A stretch of DNA of 41,769 bases from an uncultured Oscillospiraceae bacterium (GCA_934646185.1 CAKUEH010000020.1:1-41769), one strand, 5' to 3'; numbered from the stretch's first letter, positions 7,738 to 17,080 are shown. Numbers and translations: made by a program. The notes: generated by a model from the sequence alone, not told the origin.

Positions 7738-10179
7738 TTATCTTTTTTTCCTGCGCGGGAAAATTCCCTTGTCCAGCCGCGTCTTTGCCTTGCGCAGCCC
7801 CCGGCGGCAGACGAACATGACCGAGAACGCGAGCAGACCCAGCACGACGAGGATCAGCAGCGACGGCTTATCCAGCGCGCTCAGCGTAAACAGCTCCGGC
7901 AGGAAGAAGTAGCACACGATGAACGCCGCGCAGAGCCCAATGAGCATGGCCTTGCGGAGCTTATTGAGCGGCAGCGAGGTCTGGTGGACCATCAGCAGGC
8001 CCACGATGCCCATAATGCCGGTGCAGAGCGTGGAGAGCATGTCCTCTTTGATGTGGAACGCCAGATAGAACAGCATCACGCCGACCACGAGAATCAGGTC
8101 GGACAGCGCGGCGGGCAGCGCCCGGTAGATGACGTTCGGCATAAACCGGCCGCTGATACGGTTTTCGTTCGGCTCCATGGCGAGGATGAACGACGGAATG
8201 CCGATCGTCAGCGCGTTGACCAGACTCAGCTGCGCGGGTGTATACGGATAGGGGAGCGTGAAGAACAGCGTGATGAGCGAGAGCACAAACGTGAAAATAT
8301 TCTTGACGAGATACAGCGACGCGCTGCGCTCGATGTTGTTGATGACGCGCCTGCCCTCGGCCACGACGGACGGCAGCGCGGAAAACTGCGAATCGAGCAG
8401 CACGATATGCGACGCCTGACACGCGACGCCCGAGCCGGAGGCCATGGCGATGGAGCAGTCCGCCTCGCGCAGCGCCAGCACGTCGTTCACGCCGTCGCCG
8501 GTCATGGCGACCGTGTGCCCGGCCCGCTTCATGGCCGCGACGAGCTTCTTTTTCTGATCCGGCGTGACGCGGCCGAAGACCGTCATGTCCTCCGCCGCCT
8601 TTGCAAGCTCGGCGTCCGTTTTGAGCGTCCGCGCGTCGACGAATTTCTCCGCGTCCGGGATCCCGGCCCGCCGCGCGACCTCGGAAACGGTCAGGGGATT
8701 GTCACCGGAAATGACCTTTGTGCGCACGCCCTGCTGCGCAAAGTAGGAGAAGGTCTGCGGCGCCTCGGGCCGGATCTTGTTGCTCAGCAAGATCAGCGAC
8801 AGCGGCAGAAGCTCCGCGTCCAGCGTCTCATCCGACAGCTTCCCGTCGTACAGCGCCAGCAGCAGAACCCGGCAGCCCTTCGCCGACCATTCCTCCGCCA
8901 GCGGCAGATACCGGTCCTTTTCCGGGCAATTTGCCAGCAGGATCTCCGGCGCGCCCAGCAGATACGTCTCGTCCTCGTGGAACGACACGCCGCCGTATTT
9001 TTTCGCCGACCGGAACGGCATGGCGTCGATCGCCGTCTGCATGGAAACGCCGGTAAAATACCGCCGCAGCGCGGCCATGGTGTCGTTGTCGTCCTGCATG
9101 GCGCAGACATAGTCGGCCATGATCATGCGGATATCGTCGGCGATATAGCGATCCGGCTGTAAGGGGACGATGTCGTCGACGGTCATTTTCGGCTCGGTGA
9201 TCGTGCCGGTCTTGTCGACGCAGAGCGTGTCGACGCGCGCAAGCGTCTCGATGCAGCCCATGTCGTGTACCAGCGTGCGCCGGTTCGCCAGCCGGATGAC
9301 GCTGGCCACCAACGCGAGGCTCGTCAGCAGGTATAACCCCTCCGGGATCATGCCGACGATCGAGCCGACCGTGCTCGTCACCGCGTCCGCAATCGGGCTT
9401 TTCAGCCACAGATATTCCTTGATGAACATCACCGCGCCCAGCGGGATGACGAGGAAGCCGATCCATTTGATGAGGCTCGTGAGCGAGCGCATCATCTCCG
9501 ACTGCGGCTGCGAGCCGGTCTGCTTGGCCTCCAGCGTGAGCCGGGAGACGAAGCTGTCCGCGCCCACGGCCGTCAGCCGCGCGCGGCAGCTGCCGGACAC
9601 GACGAAGCTGCCGGAGAGCAGCCGGTCGCCCGGCTTTTTGACGATCTCGTCGGCCTCGCCCGTGACGAGCGCCTCGTTGACGCGGCACTCTCCCGCCGCG
9701 ACGACGGCGTCCGCCGGGATCTGGTCGCCGGAGGAAAACACGGCGATGTCGTCCCGCACGAGCGCAGCCGATTCCAGCGTGACGGTCTGCCCGTCGCGCA
9801 CGGCGCGGCATTTCGGCGCGGCCATGATCTTCAGCCCGTCGACCTTTTTCTTTACCCGCAGATCCTGCACGATGCCGATGAACATGTTGCAGAACACGGG
9901 GCCGAGGAACGTCAGATTCAGCCACTGCCGCACGGCGATCACGCAGCCTGCCAGCAGGAAGAACAGAAAGTTAAAATACGTAAAAACGTTTTTCGCGATG
10001 ATCTCCCGGACCGACGCGCCGGGAGATTCGACCGGAACATTGCCCCAGCCGCCCTCCAGCCGCTCCTGCGCCTGCGCGGCGCTTAAGCCCGTTTCGGCGT
10101 CTGTCTCCAGCGCGGGGATCTCCCGCCGCTGCGGCCTGTCCGGCTCCTTCGGTTTTCGTTTCAGGAATGACGCTGCCAC
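7738..10179 (-). CDS. P-type cation ATPase, CtpE-like
   Basis: 813-residue E1-E2 ATPase. Visible landmarks are the actuator TGE motif (ALVTGEADE), the M4 motif GMIPEGLYLLTS, the phosphorylation motif DKTGT (D322) and the hinge MTGDGVNDV. The PEGL-LLTS M4 signature and the IETLARVD-CVDKTGT context match the CtpE group, a Ca2+-transporting P-type ATPase in mycobacteria; calcium as the substrate here is inference. No heavy-metal-binding CxxC is present at the N terminus. The start is GTG at 10179, 9 bp after GGAGGAGG; upstream in-frame ATGs lack a ribosome site. Confidence 0.9.
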   Translation of the reverse strand: MAASFLKRKPKEPDRPQRREIPALETDAETGLSAAQAQERLEGGWGNVPVESPGASVREIIAKNVFTYFNFLFFLLAGCVIAVRQWLNLTFLGPVFCNMFIGIVQDLRVKKKVDGLKIMAAPKCRAVRDGQTVTLESAALVRDDIAVFSSGDQIPADAVVAAGECRVNEALVTGEADEIVKKPGDRLLSGSFVVSGSCRARLTAVGADSFVSRLTLEAKQTGSQPQSEMMRSLTSLIKWIGFLVIPLGAVMFIKEYLWLKSPIADAVTSTVGSIVGMIPEGLYLLTSLALVASVIRLANRRTLVHDMGCIETLARVDTLCVDKTGTITEPKMTVDDIVPLQPDRYIADDIRMIMADYVCAMQDDNDTMAALRRYFTGVSMQTAIDAMPFRSAKKYGGVSFHEDETYLLGAPEILLANCPEKDRYLPLAEEWSAKGCRVLLLALYDGKLSDETLDAELLPLSLILLSNKIRPEAPQTFSYFAQQGVRTKVISGDNPLTVSEVARRAGIPDAEKFVDARTLKTDAELAKAAEDMTVFGRVTPDQKKKLVAAMKRAGHTVAMTGDGVNDVLALREADCSIAMASGSGVACQASHIVLLDSQFSALPSVVAEGRRVINNIERSASLYLVKNIFTFVLSLITLFFTLPYPYTPAQLSLVNALTIGIPSFILAMEPNENRISGRFMPNVIYRALPAALSDLILVVGVMLFYLAFHIKEDMLSTLCTGIMGIVGLLMVHQTSLPLNKLRKAMLIGLCAAFIVCYFFLPELFTLSALDKPSLLILVVLGLLAFSVMFVCRRGLRKAKTRLDKGIFPRRKKR

Positions 10180-10210
10180 AAATGCCGTCCTCCTCCAAGT
10201 AATTGCTGAT

Positions 10211-10241
10211 ATCATATCACATCTTCGGCAGAATTTATCAA
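10211..10241 (-). promoter_or_regulatory. Promoter of the P-type ATPase gene
   Basis: Minus strand TTGATA (10236-10241), 19-bp spacer, TATGAT (10211-10216). The -10 is preceded by TGA, giving an extended -10 (TGnTATGAT) that can offset the long spacer. Confidence 0.55.
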
Positions 10242-10307
10242 CAAAGTGTATATTTTCAGAAAATCATAAGAAACGCCGCGGCGTCACGTGATTGCGGCAG
10301 GCTGGTG

Positions 10308-11453
10308 TTATCGCAGCGTTTTTACGTACTCAGAGGGCGTCATGCCGGCGACGGAGCGGAACTGGCGGGAAAACTGCTGCTGGCTGGAGAAGCTGAGCTG
10401 CTTTGCGACCTCGCCCATGGACAACGAGCCCTCCCGCAGCAGGAGCTTGCTTTCCTCGATCCGGATCTTTGCCAGATAATTGCCCGGCGTCATGTTGAGC
10501 TGCGTGCGGAAGATCCGGTGCAGATACGTCGTGCTGATGTGGACGGAGTCCGCGAGCTGCTGCAGGCTGAGCTTCCGGCCGGCGTTGGCCGAGATCGTCT
10601 GGATCAGCTGGTCGACGAGCCGCTGCTCCGCGTGATTGGTGGCCGGAAGGGGCCGCGCGGGCTTTTTGGGGCGGGTCTGCTCGTGGCGCAGCAGATCGAT
10701 CAGCAGCAGCCGCAGCAGGCTTTCCACGCTGTCATATGCGTATTCCGCGGCCGCGTCCTCCGACAGCATCTGCCGCATCAGAGCGGCCTGCCGGGCGGAA
10801 AGCTCCAGACAGCGCCCGGCCAGCTGGGAGCAGGGCGAGGAAGCGCCGGCCCGAAAGGAGACGGTCAGAAAATTGACAGGGAAGTCGGCGTACTGCACGT
10901 GCCAGATGTTCCGGTCGATGAGCAGCAGCTGCTGCTGCCGGAGCAGGATATCCGTGCCGCCGACCAGATTGTGCAGCTCGCCGTGATCGACATAGACCAG
11001 CTCCAGCGCCTCATGCTGCTCGCCGCGGAAATAGAAATCCCGCGCGCATTCCTGATAAAAGAAAGTATAGAGCCTGTCCAGCTTCAGGTCGTTGGCGATG
11101 TCATGGAGCTGCATGGCCGGATGCTCCGCAAGCACCTGAAGCGCGTCCGCATGGCGCGTATAGCAGTCGAACCGGCAGAAATCGTCCAGCGCGGCGACGG
11201 AAAACCGGACGCCCGGCCGCAGGGCGAAGACGCGGTCGAGATAATAAAGACTGCGCATCTCATCTTCATAGACGACGAGCAGGGACATGCCGGAAACATA
11301 GTCCAGAATGACCGTCTCTTCCGAGCAGAATTCTTCCGCTGCCGCGCCGGAGGAAACGCTCCGGTGCAGGACATGAAGCTCGCCCTCCGGAAGCGCGGAG
11401 AGGATGGTCCCATAGGCACGCGCCTGCGCGGCGGAGAGATTTTTGATCTGCAA
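10308..11453 (-). CDS. AraC-family transcriptional regulator
   Basis: 381-residue regulator. The C-terminal 100 residues form the two helix-turn-helix units of AraC/XylS (LSLQQLADSVHISTTYLHRIF and MGEVAKQLSFSSQQQFSRQFR, ending TPSEYVKTL). The N-terminal part is a sensing domain of unclear ligand with a cupin-like stretch (HGELHNLVGG). I chose the TTG at 11453 because GGAGGT lies 6 bp before it; the frame stays open upstream but through the neighbour's territory. It diverges from the nucleotidyltransferase gene, which it may regulate. Confidence 0.85.
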   Translation of the reverse strand: MQIKNLSAAQARAYGTILSALPEGELHVLHRSVSSGAAAEEFCSEETVILDYVSGMSLLVVYEDEMRSLYYLDRVFALRPGVRFSVAALDDFCRFDCYTRHADALQVLAEHPAMQLHDIANDLKLDRLYTFFYQECARDFYFRGEQHEALELVYVDHGELHNLVGGTDILLRQQQLLLIDRNIWHVQYADFPVNFLTVSFRAGASSPCSQLAGRCLELSARQAALMRQMLSEDAAAEYAYDSVESLLRLLLIDLLRHEQTRPKKPARPLPATNHAEQRLVDQLIQTISANAGRKLSLQQLADSVHISTTYLHRIFRTQLNMTPGNYLAKIRIEESKLLLREGSLSMGEVAKQLSFSSQQQFSRQFRSVAGMTPSEYVKTLR

Positions 11454-11475
11454 GCTGCCACCTCCATTCGCTCTG

Positions 11476-11504
11476 ATTTTATCATATTCCCCAGCATGAC
11501 GCAA
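11476..11504 (-). promoter_or_regulatory. Promoter of the AraC gene
   Basis: Minus strand TTGCGT (11499-11504), 17-bp spacer, TAAAAT (11476-11481), just upstream of the TTG start. This supports that start. Confidence 0.65.
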
Positions 11505-11562
11505 ATTCTTTTTCAAATACTTCCTGAAATTTATCGGATCATGCACAAAACGGCAAAAAGGA

Positions 11563-11591
11563 TTGCCGGACGGCGGCAGGGCGGATAAGAT
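11563..11591 (+). promoter_or_regulatory. Promoter of the nucleotidyltransferase gene
   Basis: TTGCCG (11563-11568), 17-bp spacer, TAAGAT (11586-11591), 28 bp before the ATG. Confidence 0.5.
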
Positions 11592-11619
11592 GGGCATAGG
11601 ATCAAAAGGAGGCAGAAAA

Positions 11620-12534
11620 ATGGACAAACAAAAGCCGGCCCTTGTCATCATGGCTGCCGGGATGGGCAGCCGCTTCGGCGGTCTCAAGCAGATCGAACCG
11701 GTCGATCCGGAGGGGCACCTGATCATTGATTTTTCCCTGTTCGACGCATGGCGCGCCGGGTTCCGCGACGTGGTATTCATCATCAAGCGCGAGATGGAGG
11801 AGGAATTCCGCGCCTGCATCGGCGACCGGATGGAGAAATTCTTCCATGTGTCCTACGTCTATCAGGAGCTTGACCGCCTGCCGGAGGGGATCACGCTTCC
11901 CGAGGGCCGCACGAAGCCGTGGGGGACCGGTCACGCGCTGGCCTGCTGCAAGGGCGCGGTGAACGGCCCGTTCGCCGTCATCAACGCGGACGACTTCTAC
12001 GGCCGCACGGCGTTTTCGGAAATCTATGACTTTCTGGCCGCGCAGACCGACGAGAGCCAATACGCCATGGTCGGCTACCGGCTGCGCAATACCGTCACGG
12101 AATTTGGTTCCGTGGCGCGCGGCGTGTGTGAGATCCGGGACGGTATGCTCACCGGCGTGACGGAGCGCACGAAGATCTTCAAGCGGGGCGACCATGCCGA
12201 ACACACCGAGGACGGGGAGCACTTCCTTCCGCTGTCCGGCGACACGATCGTCTCCATGAACCTCTGGGGCTTTTCCGCGCGCGTGCTGGATGAGCTGTGG
12301 AGCCGCATGCCCGCGTTCCTTACGGACGCCATGCGGACAAATCCGCTTAAATGCGAATATTTCCTGCCGTTCGTCGTCAACGAGCAGCTGGCGGACAAGA
12401 CAGCCAGCGTCCGCGTGCTTCCATGCGAGGAAAACTGGTACGGCGTGACGTACCGCGAGGATCTGGACTCCGTCCGGGAGGCCGTGACAAAAATGAAGGC
12501 AGAGGGGATCTACACGGAGCGGCTTTGGGGCTGA
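11620..12534 (+). CDS. Sugar-phosphate nucleotidyltransferase-like protein
   Basis: 304-residue GT-A-fold nucleotidyltransferase. The N-terminal MAAGMGSRFGGLKQ is the nucleotide-binding loop (normally GxGxRxxPLTxxxPK), INADDFYG holds the metal-binding Asp, and EFGSV resembles the substrate loop. The family transfers NMP to sugar phosphates or related alcohols; the substrate here is not evident and no glycan genes are adjacent. The start at 11620 follows AAAGGAGG with an 8-bp gap. It is monocistronic, closed by a terminator at 12571. Confidence 0.85.
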   Translation: MDKQKPALVIMAAGMGSRFGGLKQIEPVDPEGHLIIDFSLFDAWRAGFRDVVFIIKREMEEEFRACIGDRMEKFFHVSYVYQELDRLPEGITLPEGRTKPWGTGHALACCKGAVNGPFAVINADDFYGRTAFSEIYDFLAAQTDESQYAMVGYRLRNTVTEFGSVARGVCEIRDGMLTGVTERTKIFKRGDHAEHTEDGEHFLPLSGDTIVSMNLWGFSARVLDELWSRMPAFLTDAMRTNPLKCEYFLPFVVNEQLADKTASVRVLPCEENWYGVTYREDLDSVREAVTKMKAEGIYTERLWG

Positions 12535-12570
12535 ACAGCCGGGTGTTAGTTACAATATTATAGAAAAGAA

Positions 12571-12606
12571 CCTCCCGCGGCATCTTGACACGGGAGGCGC
12601 TTTTTT
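12571..12606 (+). terminator. Intrinsic terminator
   Basis: CCTCCCG (12571-12577) pairs with CGGGAGG (12591-12597) and is followed by CGCTTTTTT. The 13-nt loop is long. Confidence 0.7.
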
Positions 12607-12655
12607 ATACAATAAACGCGAGGCCGCAGGAATGCGGCTTTCCAAAGGCACACTG

Positions 12656-12695
12656 GTTAGCGTTATCTAACTGCTTGTGTGTCAATGTGAGTTAG
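12656..12695 (+). promoter_or_regulatory. GTTAG inverted repeat upstream of the methyltransferase operon
   Basis: GTTAG-6-CTAAC (12656-12671) is an inverted repeat, and a third half-site GTTAG lies at 12691-12695. It sits 33-73 bp before the first gene of the operon, where a repressor would act. The half-sites resemble those of metal-dependent DtxR-type operators, but the 6-bp gap differs from the classic DtxR box. The identity of the regulator is inference. No clear -35/-10 pair could be fixed here. Confidence 0.45.
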
Positions 12696-12728
12696 AGAAA
12701 TTTAACGACGGATCAGAGGACGGCGAAT

Positions 12729-13349
12729 ATGAAAGAACGCAGGAATTTCTGGGACAGAAACGCGAAGCTCTACGACCGCTTTCTGCGCAGGGACGCGGCG
12801 GCGTATGAGAAGCTGTATGAGCTGCTCCGCCCGGTGGTGCTGCATAAGACCGTGCTGGAGCTGGCGACCGGGACGGGCCTGATCGCAAAGCACATCGTAA
12901 ACGCGGCAGACTGCATCGAAGCGACAGACGCTTCGGAGGAAATGATCCGGGAGGCAAAGAAGAACAGCTGCTCTTCCAAGCTGCATTTTTCCGTGCAGGA
13001 TATGTTCCGCCTGCCGTATGCGGACAAGTCCTTCGACGTGGTGATCGTGTCCAACGCCCTGCACATCGTGCCGCAACCGGAAAACGCGCTGCGCGAGATC
13101 CGGCGGGTGCTGAAGGACGACGGCGTGCTGGCTGCGCCGACGTTTACGCATGCGGAAAATTCATGCGCCGGCAGGATCCGGGCTTTTTTCATGAAGCTGG
13201 CGGGCTTTCCGCTGCACAGCCGGTGGACGAGCGGGGCATACCTGACGTTTCTGCGGCAGAACGGCTGGACGGTGCGCAAAAGCACTGTGCTGCGCGCGTC
13301 GTTTCCGCTGACCTATGCGGAATGCGTGAAACAGGATCCAATACACTGA
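12729..13349 (+). CDS. Class I SAM-dependent methyltransferase (UbiE/type 11 like)
   Basis: 206 residues. Motif I ELATGTGLIAKHIV and the acidic residue at the end of beta2 (ATDASEEMI) bind SAM; motif IV-VI regions follow (FDVVIVSNALHIVPQPENALREIRRVLKDDG). This is the Methyltransf_11 layout, used for small molecules, quinones or lipids. AGAGGA lies about 10 bp upstream of the ATG. It is the first gene of a tightly spaced six-gene rightward run (12729-17080), so the product probably acts on the same compound as the second methyltransferase of that run. Confidence 0.88.
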   Translation: MKERRNFWDRNAKLYDRFLRRDAAAYEKLYELLRPVVLHKTVLELATGTGLIAKHIVNAADCIEATDASEEMIREAKKNSCSSKLHFSVQDMFRLPYADKSFDVVIVSNALHIVPQPENALREIRRVLKDDGVLAAPTFTHAENSCAGRIRAFFMKLAGFPLHSRWTSGAYLTFLRQNGWTVRKSTVLRASFPLTYAECVKQDPIH

Positions 13350-13377
13350 AAGAAATGGAAAGGCAGGAGATGGCATC

Positions 13378-14304
13378 ATGAAAATACTGGTATTTGGCGC
13401 GGGCGTGCTGGGCTGCAATCTGGCGAGGAATCTGTTCCGCGCCGGAAAAGACGTGACCCTGCTCGCGCGGGGAAGCTGGGCGGAGGAGATCCGGCAGAAC
13501 GGACTGCGGATCAAGGACAAATTTTCTCCCCGCGTGTCGGTGAGCCGGATCCCGGTGACGATGGAGCTGGAGCCGGAGGCGCAGTACGACGTGATCTTCG
13601 TCGTCGTGCGCTATACGCAGCTGGATTCGATCCTGGATACGCTGCGGGCGAACCGGACGAAAAACATTGTCTTCGTGGGCAACAACGTGCGCGCACGCGC
13701 GCTCGCCGCATCGCTTCCGGAGAAAAACGTCCTGTTCGCGTTTGCGTCCTCGGCAGGACACCGGGAGCGTGACCGTGTGGCGTCCATCGACCTCAAAAAG
13801 ATCACCATCGGCCAGATCCCGGGCGCGCCGTCCAACGAGCGGCTGATCGGGGAGATCTTTGCGGGCACGAAATACAAGGCGGCCTATGAGCCGAACATGG
13901 AGGACTATCTGCTCTGCCACGCGGCGTTCGTGCTGCCGGTGGCCTTCGCGTGCTACAAAGCGGACGGCGATCTTAGAAGACTCAAGGGGAACACGGCCTA
14001 CCTGAACCGGATGATCGACGCCAATATCGAGGGCTACCGCGCCATCCGGAATGCCGGGCATGAGATCCTGCCGAAATCGGACGCGGAGTTTGAGGGCGAT
14101 GCGTACCGCAGGACCTGCCTGCGCTTTTTCAAGCTCATGTGCGCGACGAGCCTCGGAAAGATCTGCGCGTCCGACCACGCGATGAACGCGGTCGATGAAA
14201 TGCGCGCGCTGGACCGGGATCTGAAGCGGTTCTTTGACGACAGCGGTACAGAATACCCGGTGTGGCGCGCGCTGGAAAGCGAGTGCGGGAGGGATCTGAA
14301 ATGA
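13378..14304 (+). CDS. Ketopantoate reductase-like NAD(P)-binding protein
   Basis: 308 residues. The N terminus KILVFGAGVLGCNLARNL is the dinucleotide-binding GxGxxG of the ApbA/PanE family, followed by YDVIFVVVRYTQLDSIL, which matches the family's 'V-TK' region with Arg in place of Lys. A helical C-terminal domain follows. True PanE reduces 2-dehydropantoate; the gene here sits among methyltransferases, not pantothenate genes, so another 2-oxo acid or ketone substrate is likely (inference). It is 28 bp after the upstream gene and overlaps the next by ATGA. Confidence 0.8.
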   Translation: MKILVFGAGVLGCNLARNLFRAGKDVTLLARGSWAEEIRQNGLRIKDKFSPRVSVSRIPVTMELEPEAQYDVIFVVVRYTQLDSILDTLRANRTKNIVFVGNNVRARALAASLPEKNVLFAFASSAGHRERDRVASIDLKKITIGQIPGAPSNERLIGEIFAGTKYKAAYEPNMEDYLLCHAAFVLPVAFACYKADGDLRRLKGNTAYLNRMIDANIEGYRAIRNAGHEILPKSDAEFEGDAYRRTCLRFFKLMCATSLGKICASDHAMNAVDEMRALDRDLKRFFDDSGTEYPVWRALESECGRDLK

Positions 14305-14801
14305 GCGCGCTGATTTTGAAAACGCTGCTTGAAGGGCTGGGACTGAGCGTGCTGCTGGTGCTGGTCTGCGCCGTCGGTATCCGGAAGGGCGCGGTCGGCA
14401 TGGTGCATCTTTACAGCCCGGAGGTACAAAGCCGGTGCGTGGAGCTGGGACTGACCACCCACGAAACAATCAGACGGAACAAGCTGACCTTCAAGATCTT
14501 GTGCATTCCCGGCTATCTGGCCTATGTGCTGGCGTTTGCCTATGCCGTCAACGGCGCGCGGGGCTTTCTGAGCGGCTTCTGGCAGATGCTTGTGATCCTG
14601 TCCGTCATGAATCTCGTCGACCGCTTTCTCATCGACGGCTATTGGGTCGGGCACACGAACGCCTGGACGATCCCCGGCACGGAGGATCTGAAGCCGTACA
14701 TCACCGCGAAGGACAAGCGGAAAAAATGGACATTCGGGACAGTGGGCATGGCGGTCGTCGCGGCGGTGCTGTCGGCGGTCATGACACTGTTTGTACATTG
14801 A
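14301..14801 (+). CDS. Small integral membrane protein, unknown function
   Basis: 166 residues with three or four membrane helices: about 8-27 (LGLSVLLVLVCAVGI), two in the middle (FKILCIPGYLAYVLAFAY, FWQMLVILSVMNLVD) and one at the C terminus (MAVVAAVLSAVMTLF). A conserved-looking polar segment RFLIDGYWVGHTNAWTIPGTEDLKPYI lies between the last two. The start overlaps the upstream stop (ATGA), so translation is coupled. I do not assign a family; its place in the operon suggests a membrane step or export of the modified compound. Confidence 0.75.
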   Translation: MSALILKTLLEGLGLSVLLVLVCAVGIRKGAVGMVHLYSPEVQSRCVELGLTTHETIRRNKLTFKILCIPGYLAYVLAFAYAVNGARGFLSGFWQMLVILSVMNLVDRFLIDGYWVGHTNAWTIPGTEDLKPYITAKDKRKKWTFGTVGMAVVAAVLSAVMTLFVH

Positions 14802-14817
14802 GATCGGGGGCGATACC

Positions 14818-15591
14818 ATGTTATTTGAAACACTGGGAGACCGGCAGGCGCCCGCCGTGCTGTTTTTCCACGCCATGGGCGTAACGGGCCAGAGCAGCGA
14901 GCCGGTGGCGAAGGAGCTGCAGAACCGGTTTTTCTGCATCCTGCCGACCTCCACGGTCTACTGCGCCGGGCAGCGCTATCTCAGCAAGGCGGACGAGGTG
15001 CGGCAGATCGAGGACTTCCTGCGGGCGCAGGGCGTGAAGCGCCTCGCGCTCATAACGGCGTCCTCCATCGGCGCGGATCTTGCCATGGCGTTTCTGACGC
15101 AGACGCAGCTGCCCGTGGAGCATGTCTTCTTCGACGGCGGGCAGTTCGCCAAGATCGGGAAAACCGCCCGCAGGGCGATGACCCCCCTTCTGTATCTGGC
15201 CGTCAAGAGTCTGTACTGGTCAAAGGGCAAGACGCTGAAAAAGATCCTCTGGTGTGACGATGCGGCCATCAAGCCCTACTTCATCGCGGCGGGCAAGGCG
15301 CTGCGATGCGGCAATCTGCGCCGTCAGATGGCGGACAGTCTGGAGGAGAAACCCTTTCCGCCGCTGCCGGAGGCGCTGCAGGCGCGCACGTTCTTTTCCT
15401 TCGGCAGCGCCGAGGAGCATTACAAATACCGCGATGCGGTGATGAAGGCGTACCCCCACGGCCAATTCCCGGTATTTGAGGGGTATCAACACATGCAGTA
15501 TCAGATCCAGGACCCGCAGGGCTTTGCGCGGATGCTTGCCGCCATTATGGACACCGGCAGTCTGCCGGAGCTTCCGTTTGTCAGAAAGTGA
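14818..15591 (+). CDS. Alpha/beta hydrolase
   Basis: 257 residues. HAMGVTG near residue 18 fits the HG-type oxyanion region. ITASSIGADLAM carries the nucleophile elbow (Sm-x-S-x-G, central Ser), and EGYQHMQYQ near the C terminus supplies the likely catalytic His. The substrate is unknown; esterase or thioesterase activity on the operon's compound is possible. The ATG at 14818 follows GGGGGCG and lies 16 bp after the upstream stop; an in-frame ATG at 14791 lies within the upstream gene. Confidence 0.8.
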   Translation: MLFETLGDRQAPAVLFFHAMGVTGQSSEPVAKELQNRFFCILPTSTVYCAGQRYLSKADEVRQIEDFLRAQGVKRLALITASSIGADLAMAFLTQTQLPVEHVFFDGGQFAKIGKTARRAMTPLLYLAVKSLYWSKGKTLKKILWCDDAAIKPYFIAAGKALRCGNLRRQMADSLEEKPFPPLPEALQARTFFSFGSAEEHYKYRDAVMKAYPHGQFPVFEGYQHMQYQIQDPQGFARMLAAIMDTGSLPELPFVRK

Positions 15592-15600
15592 GAAATACGT

Positions 15601-16443
15601 ATGAAATACAAAATCGAAAAAAATACCGTACAGGAGACGCTGATCATTCCCCTCTATGCCCGGAAGCTGTGCTCCGAGCTGTACCCGGCGCTCTACCGGG
15701 ACGAGACCGCGCTGCGGCTGATCGACGAGATCGACTACGATTTTTCGGAGGCGGAGAAGAAGTCCCGCAGCCTGATGCAGCGCTTCGGCGCGCTGGAGGT
15801 CGCCATGCGGCAGCACGATCTCGCCTTTGAGGTGCGGGCATATCTGGCCGGGCACCCCAACGCGGCGGTGGTCAATCTGGGCTGCGGTCTGGACAATACC
15901 GGAAGAGCCTGCGACAATGGCAGCTGCAGGCTTTACAATCTGGACTTCCCGGATGTGATCGCGGTGCGCAATGAGCTGCTGCCCGCCGGGGAGCGGGAGG
16001 AGAATATCCCCTGCGATCTCAACGATACGGCCTGGTTCCGCCAGATCGACGCATCGGAGGGCGCGGTGTTTTTCGCCTCCGGCGTGTTCTATTATTTCCT
16101 GAAAGAGCAGGTCAGAGCGCTGGTGCGGAACATGGCGGACGCCTTCCCCGGCGGCGTGCTGGTATTTGACGCGGCCAACCAGACGGCGGTCAAAATGATC
16201 GCGAAAACATGGCTCAAGGGCGCGAAGATCCGGGATGTGGGCGCGTATTTCGCCGTTTCGGACGCAAAAAGCGAGCTTTCCGCGTGGGACAGCCGCCTGC
16301 GGGTCTCCAGCCGCGGCTATATGCTGGGCTACCACGATCTGAAAGATCCGTCCGTCAGCGGCTTTTTCCGCTTCCTCGCAAGGGCCGGCGATGACAGAAT
16401 GAACATGCAGATCGTAAAGATCGGCTTCGCGGACAGAAGATAA
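15601..16443 (+). CDS. LCM/TcmP-type SAM-dependent O-methyltransferase
   Basis: 280 residues, matching the leucine carboxyl methyltransferase / TcmP family. The SAM site is AVVNLGCGLDNTGRA, the acidic residue follows in YNLDFPDVIAVRNEL, and VFFASGVFYYFLKEQV is the family's central motif. Members methylate carboxylates or hydroxyls of polyketides and related compounds. It lies 9 bp after the hydrolase gene. Two methyltransferases of different subfamilies in one operon point to a small-molecule tailoring set (inference). Confidence 0.87.
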   Translation: MKYKIEKNTVQETLIIPLYARKLCSELYPALYRDETALRLIDEIDYDFSEAEKKSRSLMQRFGALEVAMRQHDLAFEVRAYLAGHPNAAVVNLGCGLDNTGRACDNGSCRLYNLDFPDVIAVRNELLPAGEREENIPCDLNDTAWFRQIDASEGAVFFASGVFYYFLKEQVRALVRNMADAFPGGVLVFDAANQTAVKMIAKTWLKGAKIRDVGAYFAVSDAKSELSAWDSRLRVSSRGYMLGYHDLKDPSVSGFFRFLARAGDDRMNMQIVKIGFADRR

Positions 16444-16480
16444 CGGCTTCTGCCTGAGATACACCGGAAAGGAGCGGACA

Positions 16481-17080
16481 ATGAAGGTCACAAAGCTGGA
16501 CGAGAACGTGATCCATGAGATCGGTCACGCCTTTGGCTACTATGACTACGGGGAGGAGACGGGGCTTCCCGCCGCCTTTTCCGGGAAAGAGGCGACGGCG
16601 GAGTATATCTGCGCCTACGTGCGCGGGATGCTGCGCGGCGGCTTCCTGTACGCGGCGGGCGAGCGCAGCGAGGGCTTCATCGCCTACAAGCTGCCGGAAG
16701 AAAGGCTCGGCCTCAAGACTCTGTGGCCCATCGCGAAGGGCATGCTGCGCAGCTCGAGCCTGAAGCGGCTCATTCGCTTCGGCGCGGCCATCGGGCGCGG
16801 CGGCGTGTCGCTCCAGAGCCGGCTGGACAAGCAGAAGAAGCCGTATATCTTCGTCGGCATGGTCTGCGTGCGCGAGCAGTATCAGGGGCTCGGGTATATG
16901 CGGAAGGTCATGGATCTCGCGTTTGCCGAGGCAGACCGCCTTCGCGTGCCGGTGATCCTTGAGACAGACGCAAAGTCCAAATGCGACAAATATGTCCATC
17001 TCGGCATGGAACTCGACGGCGTCCGCGACGTCGGCGAATTCGGCAGGCTGTATGATCTCATCCGATACCCGGCTCCGTAA
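16481..17080 (+). CDS. GNAT-family N-acetyltransferase
   Basis: 199 residues. Motif A is VCVREQYQGLGYMRKVMDLAF, with the acetyl-CoA pyrophosphate loop Q-x-x-G-x-G/Y, followed by VILETDAKSKCDKYVHLGME, the usual motif B. The N-terminal half is helical and divergent. The acceptor is unknown. GGAGCGGAC precedes the ATG by 7 bp. It is the last gene of the operon and ends just before a two-way terminator shared with the convergent ABC operon. Confidence 0.88.
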   Translation: MKVTKLDENVIHEIGHAFGYYDYGEETGLPAAFSGKEATAEYICAYVRGMLRGGFLYAAGERSEGFIAYKLPEERLGLKTLWPIAKGMLRSSSLKRLIRFGAAIGRGGVSLQSRLDKQKKPYIFVGMVCVREQYQGLGYMRKVMDLAFAEADRLRVPVILETDAKSKCDKYVHLGMELDGVRDVGEFGRLYDLIRYPAP

